Counted from the stretch's first letter, positions 26,854 through 36,253 are shown. The stretch: 64,000 bases of DNA from a bacterium (GCA_017405875.1 JAFQZM010000040.1:35660-99659); one strand, 5' to 3'. A program made the numbers and translations. The notes: generated by a model not told the origin, from the letters alone.

Positions 26854-28159
26854 GCTGCTGGAGATCTTGCTCAGCTTTTTTGTAATGTTCGTTTTCAGCG
26901 GTGACGAGCTTGAGGATCGCGCGGAGAAGTTCTTTCGCCTTTGTCGGGTTGAAGTTCTTCATTACGCTTGCTTTGTCGTATATAGCTTTTACGAGTTTGT
27001 CTTTTGAATTGAGCCAGTCGCTGCATTCGGTCTTGTCCGGATCGATTTCGACACACTTTTCAAAAGCTTCGTTAGCTTCTACGTAATTGTTCGCTTTTTC
27101 CATTTCTCTGCCGCGTGCAAGCCATCCTGTTGCCGCATATTTGTCGACTTTCTGCGAGAATTCAGTTCCGCCTTCAACGATCGATTCGTCGAGAGCTTTT
27201 GCAGCTTCGATGTTGTCAAGAATGAGCGAGGAGTTCTTTACTTCAACGCCTTTGAGGATCTGCTCACGGACTTTGTTGAAGTTGAGAAGCTGGGTTTTAA
27301 GTGCCAGAACTTTTGCGTCTTCTTCGCATTCGCATTTGATCTCGCCGACTTTTACGATTGCTTTGATTGCTGCATTGTATTTGCCCTGAGCGCACATTTC
27401 GAGAACGAGTTCACGTGCTCTTTCGAGTTTTTCAGCGTTGTCTTTAAGAGATTTTTTCTTGCTTGCCTGTTCTTTTTTCTTTTCGGCTTCTTTTCTTGCT
27501 CTCTCTTTTTCAAGACGTGCTATCTCTTCTTCTTCCTCTCTTCTCTGTCTCTCTTCTTCCATGCGCTCTCTTTTCTTGCGCTCTTTTTCGAGACGGGCTT
27601 CTTCTTCACGCTGTTTCTCAAGTTCGCGCTCTCTTTTCTTGCGCTCTTCTTCGAGTTTTTTCGTGCGTTTGTCGACTTCGCTGTCTTTCTTCGATTTTTT
27701 GCCGCCTTTTATCTCGCTGAAAGCAGACAGTTTTCTGATCTGAGCGAAGATCGCCTTTTCGTTTGCGTCATCGGCATAGTCGTAAGTTTTGGAAGAATCG
27801 TCGACGACTTCTTCGTCTTCAATGTTGATGAGAACGAGTCTGACGGTGACTTCTTCGTCTTCGTTCATGCTGATGAGCGAAAGAAGAACGAACTGGAAAT
27901 CTTCTTCGGAAGCGTTTTCCGACCAGCACTCCGGTTTCATTCCGCATTTGCCGAATTTTTTGAGTTTGGCTTTGGAAACATCGTTGTAGCTTACCGAATT
28001 GAGCTTCGATTTAACGTTCGCTTCAAGATTTTTTATGATCTTGTTTGCGTCGGATTTTTCGATTTCTTTCGTGACAGGTTTCATGAAAAAAACTGTGTCG
28101 GCATATGCCGGAAGTATAAAAGAAATCATCCAAGCAAGAATAAAAAGTTTCTTTTTCAA
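26843..28159 (-). CDS. Exported coiled-coil/TPR-like protein
   Basis: A TTG start at 28159, with GGAGG five bases before it, gives the signal peptide MKKKLFILAW...LPAYA; the open frame continues a few codons upstream through the ribosome site. Residues about 20-150 resemble periplasmic beta-type domains with two cysteines (CGMKPEC). Next comes a highly charged coiled coil of about 100 residues made of EEERKKRER-like heptads. The C-terminal 180 residues are helical, with TPR-like motifs (NNYVEANEAFEKCVEIDP). It probably acts in the periplasm as a scaffold. No close family is recognised. Confidence 0.75.
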   Translation of the reverse strand: MKKKLFILAWMISFILPAYADTVFFMKPVTKEIEKSDANKIIKNLEANVKSKLNSVSYNDVSKAKLKKFGKCGMKPECWSENASEEDFQFVLLSLISMNEDEEVTVRLVLINIEDEEVVDDSSKTYDYADDANEKAIFAQIRKLSAFSEIKGGKKSKKDSEVDKRTKKLEEERKKRERELEKQREEEARLEKERKKRERMEEERQRREEEEEIARLEKERARKEAEKKKEQASKKKSLKDNAEKLERARELVLEMCAQGKYNAAIKAIVKVGEIKCECEEDAKVLALKTQLLNFNKVREQILKGVEVKNSSLILDNIEAAKALDESIVEGGTEFSQKVDKYAATGWLARGREMEKANNYVEANEAFEKCVEIDPDKTECSDWLNSKDKLVKAIYDKASVMKNFNPTKAKELLRAILKLVTAENEHYKKAEQDLQQLEY

Positions 28160-28282
28160 TCTCTCCTCCAACAATCACTCTGAAAAAAAACTGCGAGTAT
28201 TAAACCGACTTTTGTTTTTTTTTCAAGTTTTATCCTTAAAATTACCGATAAATTTAAAATTTGTCCGTTTATTTTTTTTAAA

Positions 28283-28310
28283 TTGACCGCGAAAAGAGAG
28301 CGAATATAAT
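28283..28310 (+). promoter_or_regulatory. Predicted sigma70-type promoter of glnS
   Basis: TTGACC (28283-28288) and TATAAT (28305-28310) are separated by 16 bases, 54 bases before the ATG. This is one of the best promoter matches in the window. Confidence 0.7.
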
Positions 28311-28363
28311 CCTCGCCTGAAAATTTTTCGTCGTTTGTGAAAAGTTCTTTTTTGAGGTAAAAA

Positions 28364-30064
28364 ATGAGTGAAGAAATCAATGAAATCAAGAATTCAGAAG
28401 AAAAATCGTCTGTAAACTTCATCCGCGCCATCATCGATGCCGATCTGGAAAGCGGCAAGCACACCGCGATCCAGACCCGTTTCCCGCCTGAACCGAACGG
28501 TTATCTGCACATCGGACACGCAAAGTCGATCTGCCTGAATTTCGGTCTGGCGAAGCAGTACGGCGGCAAATGCAATCTCCGTTTCGACGACACCAACCCC
28601 GAAAAAGAGGATGTCGAATATGTCGATTCGATTCAGGACGATATCAGATGGCTCGGTTTCAAACCCGATAAAATACTTTATGCTTCGAGTTACTTCGATC
28701 AGCTTTATGAATGGGCTGTCGAACTTATAAAAAAAGGAAAGGCTTTCGTCTGCCAGCAGACTCTTGAAGAGATGCGCCGCGACCGCGGAACGGCAACGGG
28801 AGCAGGAAAGGAAAGTCCGTGGAGAAACCGTTCGGTCGAAGAAAATCTGGAACTTTTCGAAAGAATGAAAAACGGCGAGTTCAACGAGGGCGAATATATG
28901 CTCCGCGCAAAAATCGACATGGCTCATCCGAACGTTCTTCTGCGCGACCCGGTCATGTACAGAATCAGAAAGGTCGAGCATCACAGAACGGGCAACAAGT
29001 GGTGCATCTATCCGACTTACGACTTTACGCACGGCCAGAGTGACGCGATCGAAGGGATCACGCATTCGATATGCACGCTTGAATTCGAGGCGCACAGGCC
29101 GCTTTACGAGTGGTTTCTTGATGCAATCGGCATCGAAAAGAAGCCTCAGCAGATCGAATTTGCCCGCCTCAACCTCACGAACACTGTAATGAGCAAGAGA
29201 TTCCTCAAAAAACTTGTCGACGAAAAATATGTTTCAGGCTGGGACGATCCGAGAATGCCGACGATCGCCGGAATCAGACGCCGCGGATATACGCCGGAAT
29301 CTATTCGTGATTTTGCGGAAAGAGTAGGCGTTGCAAAGAGAAACAGCACCGTTTCTCTCGCACTTTTAGAGCACTGCGTCAGAGAAGACCTCAACAAAAA
29401 AGCGGAAAGATTCATGGGAGTTTTCGAGCCTTTGAAAGTCGTCATCACGAACTATCCGGACGATCTGACCGAGGAATTCGAAGCAGTCAACAACCCCGAA
29501 GACGAAAATTCTGCAAAAAGACTCGTCTCCTTCTCGAAAGAGCTTTACATCGAGCGCAAGGACTTCATGGAAGAGCCTCCGGCAAAATTCCACAGGCTCG
29601 CTCCGGGAAAAGAGGTCAGACTCCGTTCGGCTTACTACATCACCTGCACCGAAGTCATCAAAAACGAAGACGGTTCGATAAAGGAACTTCACTGCACATA
29701 CGATCCCGCAACGAAAGGCGGCTGGTCGAGCGACGGCAGAAAGGTCAAAGGAACGATCCACTGGGTAAATGCGAGAAACTGCCTGAAAATCGAAGCAAGA
29801 ATATATGAAAATCTCTTTGAAATGGAAGATCCGTTCGAAGTCGAGGAAGGACACGATTTCATCGAGAATATGAACAAAAATTCGCTTCAGATAGTTGACG
29901 CCTATGCCGAAACAAACCTCAAAAATCTTGAGACCGGCAAGCAGTTCCAGTTCGAAAGAGTCGGTTACTTCTGCATTGACAAGGATTCGACGCCTGATCA
30001 TATCGTCGTCAACAGGATCGTTACGCTGAAAGACAGTTTTGAAAAGACAATCGCGCCGAAATAA
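28364..30064 (+). CDS. glnS: Glutaminyl-tRNA synthetase
   Basis: GlnRS charges tRNA-Gln with glutamine using ATP. The product (566 aa) has the class I motif HIGH ([10 protein letters not shown]) near residue 48, the family signature [14 protein letters not shown], the block [19 protein letters not shown], and the variant KMSKS loop [10 protein letters not shown]. The C-terminal anticodon-binding beta-barrels are present, including [14 protein letters not shown] and the end of the family. The glutamine-specific arrangement ([17 protein letters not shown]) distinguishes it from GluRS. Having GlnRS is usual in proteobacteria and Myxococcota but not in most other bacteria. It has its own promoter and is followed by a DsbA-like lipoprotein gene. 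Confidence 0.98.
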   Translation: MSEEINEIKNSEEKSSVNFIRAIIDADLESGKHTAIQTRFPPEPNGYLHIGHAKSICLNFGLAKQYGGKCNLRFDDTNPEKEDVEYVDSIQDDIRWLGFKPDKILYASSYFDQLYEWAVELIKKGKAFVCQQTLEEMRRDRGTATGAGKESPWRNRSVEENLELFERMKNGEFNEGEYMLRAKIDMAHPNVLLRDPVMYRIRKVEHHRTGNKWCIYPTYDFTHGQSDAIEGITHSICTLEFEAHRPLYEWFLDAIGIEKKPQQIEFARLNLTNTVMSKRFLKKLVDEKYVSGWDDPRMPTIAGIRRRGYTPESIRDFAERVGVAKRNSTVSLALLEHCVREDLNKKAERFMGVFEPLKVVITNYPDDLTEEFEAVNNPEDENSAKRLVSFSKELYIERKDFMEEPPAKFHRLAPGKEVRLRSAYYITCTEVIKNEDGSIKELHCTYDPATKGGWSSDGRKVKGTIHWVNARNCLKIEARIYENLFEMEDPFEVEEGHDFIENMNKNSLQIVDAYAETNLKNLETGKQFQFERVGYFCIDKDSTPDHIVVNRIVTLKDSFEKTIAPK

Positions 30065-30086
30065 TTTGATATTCAGGAGGATTTTC

Positions 30087-32021
30087 ATGAAAAAATCTCT
30101 TTTTCTTCTCTCTTTGATTTTTGTTTTGATCTTTTCCGCCTGCAGTAAAAAAGAGGAAGCTATCGATCAGAATGCAAAAGCTAAAGAAGAACAGGAACCC
30201 CAAAAAGAGGAAATTTACAATGTCGATCTGGGAACGGCTATTTTTCGCGGTCCGCAGGATGCGCCTGTTACGGTCGTCAATTTTTCCGACTTTCAGTGCC
30301 CGTTTTCAAAGCGCAGCGTGGACTTGATGGAAGGGCTGCTCAAACGCTACAACGGCAAGGTGAGATACGTTTTCAAACACTTTCCGCTCAGCTTCCACAA
30401 ATGGGCGAAACCCGCTTCCTATGCGGCTGTTGCGGCACAGAATCAGGGAAAATTCTGGGAATATTACGCAAAACTCTACACTGATGTGAAAAATGTCAAT
30501 GAAGAGACGATCGTCGCTTATGCGAAAGAACTCAAACTCGACATGGACAAGTTCAATGCCGACAGAACTTCGGCTGAAACCGCTGCAAAAGTTCAGGCAG
30601 ATATCACGCAGGGTTCTCTTTTCGGAGTCCGCGGAACGCCCACGCTTTTCATCAACGGCATCAGGATAGTCGGTGCAAACAATGCGAAGATCGAAGAAAC
30701 GATAACGAAACAGCTCGTTATCGGCGAGCAGCTGAAAGCAAAAGGTGTCAAAGATCCTTATGCAGAGATCGTCAAGGACGGAAAGACGAAGTTCATCCCG
30801 CCGAAAAGAGAGGCGCCGTCAGTTTCTCAGGATGTCTACAAAGCAGTGATTCCGGCTCACGCTCCTGTCTGGGGGGAAGAAGACGCTCTCGTCACGATGG
30901 TTCTTTTCGATGACTTCGAATGTCCTTTCTGCTCGCGTCTCTACGGCACTTACGAACAGCTCAAAAAAGATTATGCCGGCAAAATCAGGATCGCTTTCGT
31001 AAACCTTCCGCTCGGTTTCCACAAAAAGGCGAAAGATGCCGCTTATCTTGCTGCTGCAGCCAACAAACAGGGAAAATTCTGGGAAGTCTACAGCTTCCTT
31101 TTCACGAAACAGAAAGAGTGGAACCGCGTTCCCGACTTCAAAGAGTGGCTTGAAACCAACAAAGCCGACATTCCGGCTGACTGGGAAGCTCTCAAAAAGG
31201 ATATGGAAAGCAAAGATATCGAAAAAATCGTCGAAGAAGACATCAAAACCGCATCAGCTCTCGGTCTGCGCGGAACACCGGCTTCTTTCGTAAACGGCAG
31301 ATTCATAAGCGGTGCTCTCCCGATAGACTCTTTCAAAAAAGTCATCGACGAGGAACTCAAAAAGGCTGAAGGCAAAGGTCTGAAAGGCGATGCGCTTTAC
31401 CGCGAAATAATCAAGGACGGCAAACCCGCTGTCGCAAAAAACAACGGCAACAAGGCTGAAAAAGAAGATCCGAACAAGATTTATCAGATCAAACTTAACG
31501 GCAAAGAGGCTTCAAAAGGCGCTAAAAATCCGAAAGTCACGATAATCGAGTTTTCCGATTTCCAGTGCCCTTTCTGCAGCAAGGCGTTTGCAACTCTTGA
31601 AAGTGTTGCCGGAAAGTACAAAAACGAGGTCAAGGTGGTTTACAAAAACCTTCCGCTCGATTTCCACAAAGAGGCTAAACCTGCCGCTCTTTTCGCACGC
31701 GCTGTCAAAAATCTTTACGGAGATGAAAAATTCTTCCAGCTTGCCTCGATCCTCTATGCGAAACAGAACGAGTGGAAAAGCAATTCTGAAGAAAAATTCG
31801 CGACTTACGCAAAAGAGATCGGTGCAGACTGGACGAAAGTCAAAGCCGAAGCCGCAAAACCCGAGACCGAAGCAGCTGTTTCAGAAGATATCAGTGAAGC
31901 CGGCAGGCACAATATCCGCGGTGTTCCTGCATTTTTCGTAAACGGCAAAAAGGTCGCAGGTGCAAAACCGGCTGAATTTTTTGAGTCAATGATAGAATCC
32001 ATAATCAAAGAGAAAAAATAG
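30087..32021 (+). CDS. Lipoprotein with three tandem DsbA-like thioredoxin-fold domains
   Basis: AGGAGG precedes the ATG. The lipobox Cys is residue 19 (FSAC), so the protein is membrane-anchored outside the cytoplasm. Three DsbA-like domains follow (about residues 45-215, 255-425 and 465-640), each with the FSDFQCPF-type motif and a cis-proline loop (RGTPTLF, RGTPASF, RGVPAFF). Domains 2 and 3 have complete CPFC pairs (Cys279/Cys282, Cys494/Cys497). Domain 1 has CPFS (Cys71/Ser74), so it lacks the second active-site cysteine. The protein probably forms, isomerises or reduces disulfides in exported proteins, which fits the many Cys-rich lipoproteins encoded nearby. Confidence 0.92.
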   Translation: MKKSLFLLSLIFVLIFSACSKKEEAIDQNAKAKEEQEPQKEEIYNVDLGTAIFRGPQDAPVTVVNFSDFQCPFSKRSVDLMEGLLKRYNGKVRYVFKHFPLSFHKWAKPASYAAVAAQNQGKFWEYYAKLYTDVKNVNEETIVAYAKELKLDMDKFNADRTSAETAAKVQADITQGSLFGVRGTPTLFINGIRIVGANNAKIEETITKQLVIGEQLKAKGVKDPYAEIVKDGKTKFIPPKREAPSVSQDVYKAVIPAHAPVWGEEDALVTMVLFDDFECPFCSRLYGTYEQLKKDYAGKIRIAFVNLPLGFHKKAKDAAYLAAAANKQGKFWEVYSFLFTKQKEWNRVPDFKEWLETNKADIPADWEALKKDMESKDIEKIVEEDIKTASALGLRGTPASFVNGRFISGALPIDSFKKVIDEELKKAEGKGLKGDALYREIIKDGKPAVAKNNGNKAEKEDPNKIYQIKLNGKEASKGAKNPKVTIIEFSDFQCPFCSKAFATLESVAGKYKNEVKVVYKNLPLDFHKEAKPAALFARAVKNLYGDEKFFQLASILYAKQNEWKSNSEEKFATYAKEIGADWTKVKAEAAKPETEAAVSEDISEAGRHNIRGVPAFFVNGKKVAGAKPAEFFESMIESIIKEKK

Positions 32022-32069
32022 GATTCCCGACCTCTCCCCGAAGTTTTTACGTTAAAAAAACGACTTCTT

Positions 32070-32097
32070 TTGACAAAGTGTTTTCTACAATTAAAAT
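32070..32097 (+). promoter_or_regulatory. Predicted promoter of the response regulator-hpt-trmB operon
   Basis: A perfect TTGACA (32070-32075) is followed after 16 bases by TAAAAT (32092-32097), 29 bases before the TTG start of the response regulator. Confidence 0.65.
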
Positions 32098-32126
32098 AAT
32101 ACGAATTTTTTGTCCGGGGGGCTTTT

Positions 32127-33380
32127 TTGAAAAGGATTCTGGTTGTCGATTCGGATGAACAAGTCGCTTCAATTCTGAGTATAAAGCTGAAGCGTGCCGG
32201 TTTTGAGGCTTCTTCGGCAGGCAATTCCGCCGACGCGCTCAAAATAATTCCGGAGTTCAGGCCTGACATCATCGTTTCCGAGATGATTCTTCCCAAAATG
32301 AGCGGCATCGACTTTATGAAAAGGGTCAAAATGAATCCTGAAACGATGCACATTCCCTTTGTTTTTCTTTCATCGTCGCGCGATGTCGAAAACAAGATCC
32401 TCGCTCTTGACATGGGAGCTGCCGCTGTTCTGGCAAAGCCTCTTTTCATCAACGATCTGCTGGAAAAACTCAAAGAAATCCTCGGTGAGTACGAGCTTAA
32501 AGGCAGTTCCGTTTCAGAAGAAAAAACGCCGGAAGGCGATATTTCCGATATTTCGGTGCTCAATATTCTCAGCATTCTGCTTGAAAACAAATCGTCGGGC
32601 GAAGTCGAATTTTCCGCTTCATCCGAAAGGCGCGGCGTGATTTTCTGCGACTGCGGAAATGTTGTCAGAGCCGAAACGAATGACGGTGACAACAAAGACG
32701 GAATGGAGGAACTGTACAAGATTCTTTCGTGGTCTGACGGAACTTTTTCGGTCAATTACGGCGAAGTCAGCGTCGAGCGCAACATCTTCATTCCACAGAA
32801 AAAAATCATCGAAAAGTCGGTCGAATGGTTCAGGGAATATTCGACTATTCTCCGCTCGCTTCCGCCTGTCGACACTATGCTTTACCTCGATTTTGCGAAA
32901 TTTGTCGAAAATCTTAACAAACTCCCTGATGATATCGATGCGGTCATTAAAAATATCGACGGATCGGGAAGCAAAATAAGCGATATAATCGAGTCATGCG
33001 GCGGCGACAGACTGCGTACTGCGGCTTATCTGAAGCAGCTTTTCGAGCTTTCCGTCGTATTATCGTCCGAAAACGTGAACACTTTCTATAAAGCAAAATC
33101 ACCGGAATGGCTTGTTTCTTGCGGAAAATCGGCTGAAATTGAAGAAAATAAGCCGGAAGAAAAACCTGAAACGGCTGAAAATGTTGAAAAACCGGCGGAA
33201 CCTGAGCCTGTCGCCGAGCATACTCCGGAATCTGCCGAAAAGCCTAAAATATCAGCCTGGGATGAACTGGCAAAGGAGCGCCGCCGCAGCAGAAAATCGG
33301 GCAAAATCGCACTTTTCATACTGCTTCTTGCGATAGCAGCCGCAATTATAATATTCATTTACTATCGGGGTTTGATATGA
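32127..33380 (+). CDS. Response-regulator-like protein: receiver with Glu at the phospho-site, PATAN domain, C-terminal membrane anchor
   Basis: The start is TTG with GGGGGG upstream, giving MKRILVVDSDEQVASIL, the normal receiver beginning. The receiver domain (1-120) keeps the acidic pocket (Asp-Ser-Asp-Glu), the Ser switch (FLSSS) and Lys (AKPL), but the phospho-acceptor Asp is replaced by Glu52 (IVSEMILPKMSG). A PATAN (DUF4388) domain follows at about 140-220. Then come a helical region, a Glu/Pro-rich linker and one C-terminal membrane helix (residues about 395-415). This looks like a permanently active-like or phosphate-independent regulator anchored to the membrane. It overlaps hpt by 4 bases. 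Confidence 0.9.
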   Translation: MKRILVVDSDEQVASILSIKLKRAGFEASSAGNSADALKIIPEFRPDIIVSEMILPKMSGIDFMKRVKMNPETMHIPFVFLSSSRDVENKILALDMGAAAVLAKPLFINDLLEKLKEILGEYELKGSSVSEEKTPEGDISDISVLNILSILLENKSSGEVEFSASSERRGVIFCDCGNVVRAETNDGDNKDGMEELYKILSWSDGTFSVNYGEVSVERNIFIPQKKIIEKSVEWFREYSTILRSLPPVDTMLYLDFAKFVENLNKLPDDIDAVIKNIDGSGSKISDIIESCGGDRLRTAAYLKQLFELSVVLSSENVNTFYKAKSPEWLVSCGKSAEIEENKPEEKPETAENVEKPAEPEPVAEHTPESAEKPKISAWDELAKERRRSRKSGKIALFILLLAIAAAIIIFIYYRGLI

Positions 33381-33895
33381 AAACGCTTATCAGTGCGGAA
33401 GAACTAAGGAAAAGAGTCAAAGAACTCGGAAAACAGATCACTGAAGATTACGCGGGAAAAGAGTTCACTTTCCTCATCATTCTTAAGGGAAGCACGCTTT
33501 TCGGAGCTGATCTTTTCAGAGAGATAAAATCGCACAAAGTCGAGCTCGACTGCATCAGGCTTTCGAGCTACAAAGGACCCAAAAGCAGCGGCAACGTCTC
33601 GATGGATCAGGGCGAACTTGCCCGCTTTGAAGGGAGAAACCTGCTTATCGTCGAAGACATCGTCGATACCGGAACGACACTTTCTTTTTTCCTCAAGGAA
33701 CTTGAAAAAGTTCATCCCGAATCGGTCAAAATCTGCTCACTTTTCGAGAAAAAAGAGGTGAATCAGGGAAAAGTCAAGGTCGATTACCTCGGTTTTGACA
33801 TAAGAAACGAATTCATCGTGGGCTACGGTCTCGATCTTGATCAGAAATACAGGAATCTTCCCGACATCGAGATCTACGAAGGCGAAAATGATTAG
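33377..33895 (+). CDS. hpt: Hypoxanthine phosphoribosyltransferase
   Basis: This purine-salvage enzyme transfers phosphoribose from PRPP to hypoxanthine or guanine. The PRPP-binding motif LLIVEDIVDTGTT (about 89-101) is complete, preceded by the LKGSTLFGADL loop and the flexible SSYKG region. Length (172 aa) is normal. The ATG overlaps the stop of the response-regulator gene (ATGA) and its own stop overlaps the trmB start, so the three genes are translationally coupled. Confidence 0.96.
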   Translation: MKTLISAEELRKRVKELGKQITEDYAGKEFTFLIILKGSTLFGADLFREIKSHKVELDCIRLSSYKGPKSSGNVSMDQGELARFEGRNLLIVEDIVDTGTTLSFFLKELEKVHPESVKICSLFEKKEVNQGKVKVDYLGFDIRNEFIVGYGLDLDQKYRNLPDIEIYEGEND

Positions 33896-34484
33896 TTCCG
33901 AAATAGAGATACCGCTTGAGAAGTTTGCCTTTCAGCCCTTTGATTTCAAAGAACTTTTCGGCAAAGAGCGCGTTGAAGTTGAAATCGGTTTCTGCAGCGG
34001 TCACTTTTTGAGCGAATACGCAAATTCAAAGCCCGATACCGGCTTTTTAGGCCTGGAATACAGCCGCAAATTCTTTCTTCGCGGCGAAAAAAATCTGAAA
34101 AGAAGACTGCAACAGGATAACGTCCGCATCGTCTGCTTTGAAGCGGTTGCCGTGATGCGCGAACTTGTTCCTTTTGCATCTCTTGATGCGATCCACATCT
34201 ACTTTCCCGATCCGTGGCCCAAGAAAAAGCACCACAAATTCAGAACTGTCCGCTTCGAAAACCTCATCATGCTCAGAAACCGCCTCAAAAAAGGTGGAAA
34301 ACTTTTCATCGCGACCGACCATCCTGAATACACCGAATTTATGGAGAAAGAGATCGCTCTCACCGGCGCATTCTTCAAGCGTCTGCCCTACGGCGGAGAC
34401 GACAGACCCATAAAAACCAAATGGGAAAAGAAACAGATCGCAGACTGCTGGGAGATTCACTACTTCCTGCTTGAAGCGATATAA
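33888..34484 (+). CDS. trmB: tRNA (guanine-N7-)-methyltransferase
   Basis: TrmB methylates G46 of tRNA using S-adenosylmethionine. The SAM-binding start EVEIGFCSGHFLSEYA (glycine-rich loop) and the family signature YFPDPWPKKKHHKFR are present, as is the C-terminal FATDHPEYTEFM-type and TKWEKK region. I chose the ATG at 33888, which overlaps the hpt stop and has AAGG before it; the open frame extends upstream inside hpt. Length is 198 aa, near the short end of the family. Confidence 0.95.
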   Translation: MISSEIEIPLEKFAFQPFDFKELFGKERVEVEIGFCSGHFLSEYANSKPDTGFLGLEYSRKFFLRGEKNLKRRLQQDNVRIVCFEAVAVMRELVPFASLDAIHIYFPDPWPKKKHHKFRTVRFENLIMLRNRLKKGGKLFIATDHPEYTEFMEKEIALTGAFFKRLPYGGDDRPIKTKWEKKQIADCWEIHYFLLEAI

Positions 34485-34508
34485 ACTCTCTGCATAAAGG
34501 AGATTAAA

Positions 34509-35429
34509 ATGAAAAAAAACTTTGTGTTTTTTATTGTTTTTGTGCTGTTTTTCTTCGTTTCGTGCGGTGGCGGCAGTTCAAAAAAGGAAGACAAGACTGA
34601 TACCGGCGACACGGTAAGCGATGAAGACACCGTAGATACTGATACTACCGACACGGAACCGGCGGAAGATCCTGACTCTGATGATCCCGACACTACTCCG
34701 GAATCTAACGACGATGATGCAGACACGACTCCGGAACCGAAACCTGATGATGATAGCCAACAGTATTGCGGTGCTGTTTTTAACGGCACCAGTTCTTTTG
34801 CGATACTTCCGTACAATGCGGAAAAAACTCTGCTTCTCTATCCTGCACAATGGACGATCGAAGTATGGTTCATGCAGACGGATATACATGATTCAAATGG
34901 TACTCCGCTGGTCGCGATGCAAAATGACGGTAATGAAACTCTCTACACACTTACGGGGATATCCAACATCGGTGGTGATGTCACATTTTTGGCAGGAGGT
35001 TTGAAACTGGAAAGCGGCGCGGCTTCCGTCAGCGTAAGAGGTGCGGATCAATATCTTTATGATTGGCATCACATCGCTTTTGTTAACAATGGTTCAGCTC
35101 TGACCATCTTCATAGACGGCGTTCTTAAAAAAACAAAAGAATATGAAGGTCCGGTTGCGACGCTTTCAAATTCAGATCTCTGGATAGGCACATTGTCAAC
35201 AGTTGTCGGTTCAGATCACGTAGAAGTTACTGACTACTTTGAGGGTGTGATCGACCAGATCAGGTTCTCGAATTCGGCAAGATATTCTGCTGATTTTGAG
35301 CCGGTTGTCATGACAGTTGACGCAGACACTGTCGCTCTCTGGGATTTCAACGGAAACACGGACGATTCCTCGTCTAACGCTCTGAATCTGACAGGAACTG
35401 ACATAACTTACACCACAGAATGCCGATAG
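34509..35429 (+). CDS. Lipoprotein with LamG/concanavalin-like domain
   Basis: AAGGAG precedes the ATG. The lipobox ends FFVSC (Cys19), followed by Gly-Gly-Gly-Ser and about 60 residues of Asp/Thr/Glu/Pro linker. The C-terminal 200 residues have the LamG (jelly-roll) pattern: FNGTSSFAILP, WTIEVWFMQ, WHHIAFVNNGSALTIFIDG and LWIGTL, then a GVIDQIRFSNSARY strand and ALWDFNGNT. Such domains bind carbohydrates or proteins. The gene is on its own, just downstream of trmB, and is probably surface-displayed. Confidence 0.9.
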   Translation: MKKNFVFFIVFVLFFFVSCGGGSSKKEDKTDTGDTVSDEDTVDTDTTDTEPAEDPDSDDPDTTPESNDDDADTTPEPKPDDDSQQYCGAVFNGTSSFAILPYNAEKTLLLYPAQWTIEVWFMQTDIHDSNGTPLVAMQNDGNETLYTLTGISNIGGDVTFLAGGLKLESGAASVSVRGADQYLYDWHHIAFVNNGSALTIFIDGVLKKTKEYEGPVATLSNSDLWIGTLSTVVGSDHVEVTDYFEGVIDQIRFSNSARYSADFEPVVMTVDADTVALWDFNGNTDDSSSNALNLTGTDITYTTECR

Positions 35430-35466
35430 TCTGACTTATCTGTAATCAATTTTTCCAAAAAACTTG

Positions 35467-35518
35467 CAAAAGTCCTATGAGAAATGTTGTTAGGGCTGCG
35501 AAACTCCTATGACTTTTG
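35467..35518. repeat. Small inverted/direct repeat at the edge of the accessory island
   Basis: CAAAAGTC (35467-35474) and GACTTTTG (35511-35518) form a perfect 8-bp inverted pair. TCCTATGA occurs twice in direct orientation inside (35473-35480 and 35505-35512). It lies between a surface lipoprotein gene and a toxin-antitoxin pair and could be an interspersed repeat or a terminator-like hairpin. Confidence 0.55.
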
Positions 35519-35546
35519 TATTTTCGAAGAGCAAAACAGGAAAATT

Positions 35547-35873
35547 TTAAGACAGTTTCCTTTTCCCTGCAAGATCGTAGACTTCGTTATCGGCTCTGGC
35601 TGAAATCACCAGAATGAACATTTCATGAGTCAATTCGTCTTCGACCAGTTTGTAGACGACACGGATCCCGATATCGCGATACTTTATTTTCAGAAGGCCG
35701 GTCAGATCGTTCCCGCCTTTATTTCCCAGAGGTTTGCCGTACCCGCCTTCACTCTGCGGTCTCGGGTTTTGAGCGACTTTCATGATTCCTTTCAATACGA
35801 TTTTGCGGACTGAACCGTCGAGTTTCGCGAGTTCTTCTGCGGCAAGAGGATGATATTTGATTTTCCACTCCAT
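35547..35873 (-). CDS. RelE/ParE-family toxin
   Basis: The product (108 aa) has the RelE-type layout: N-terminal helices with EWKIKYHPLAAEELAKL, then strands with GLLKIKYRDIGIRVVYKL and the C-terminal VISARADNEVYDLAGKR. In this superfamily RelE members cut mRNA on the ribosome and ParE members poison gyrase; which applies is not decided by the sequence. The gene starts 2 bases after the antitoxin stop, the usual antitoxin-first order, so the pair is a type II toxin-antitoxin module transcribed from one minus-strand promoter. Confidence 0.88.
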   Translation of the reverse strand: MEWKIKYHPLAAEELAKLDGSVRKIVLKGIMKVAQNPRPQSEGGYGKPLGNKGGNDLTGLLKIKYRDIGIRVVYKLVEDELTHEMFILVISARADNEVYDLAGKRKLS

Positions 35874-35875
35874 CG

Positions 35876-36196
35876 TTACTCCAGATTTACTTCGACATCA
35901 TCCAAGTCTTTTTCCGAAAGCCCTAATTTTTTCATAACATCTTCGTGATCTGCGTATTCGACTTTCTGAGAGAGGCGTTTTGCAGCTTCGGCAGCGAGAA
36001 GCGCATCTTCATACTCTTCCATCATTTCGCGGTAACTTTGCGGACTCATCAGAATGCACTCCGGAACATTGTTTTTAACAACGATGCTGATGCCAGATTT
36101 TTTTACATCCGAAAAAATTTTGTTTGCCTCGCCTTTGTTGAACCGACTTATCGGAACAATCGAATCAAGGACATTGACCGTGTTTAATACATTCAT
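35876..36196 (-). CDS. Phd/YefM-like antitoxin
   Basis: GGAGG precedes this ATG; an open frame extends 19 codons upstream but without a start signal. The N-terminal half (LDSIVPISRFNKGEANKIFSD...PECILMSPQSYREMMEEY) matches the Phd/YefM DNA-binding antitoxin fold. The acidic C-terminal tail (LSEKDLDDVEVNLE) fits a toxin-wrapping segment. It should repress its own promoter and neutralise the RelE-type toxin encoded 2 bases downstream. Confidence 0.88.
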   Translation of the reverse strand: MNVLNTVNVLDSIVPISRFNKGEANKIFSDVKKSGISIVVKNNVPECILMSPQSYREMMEEYEDALLAAEAAKRLSQKVEYADHEDVMKKLGLSEKDLDDVEVNLE

Positions 36197-36224
36197 CTTT
36201 GCCTCCAAAACCAATTCATTTGTC

Positions 36225-36253
36225 AGTATATGTAACAACTTATTTATTGTCAA
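36225..36253 (-). promoter_or_regulatory. Predicted promoter of the RelE/Phd module
   Basis: On the minus strand a perfect TTGACA (36253-36248) and TATACT (36230-36225) are separated by 17 bases, about 29 bases before the antitoxin ATG. The spacing is ideal for sigma70. Confidence 0.7.

Noticed and set aside
27438..27743. Ser/Phe-rich frames near 27.5 kb
   Set aside because: They are antisense shadows of the coiled-coil segment of the exported protein.
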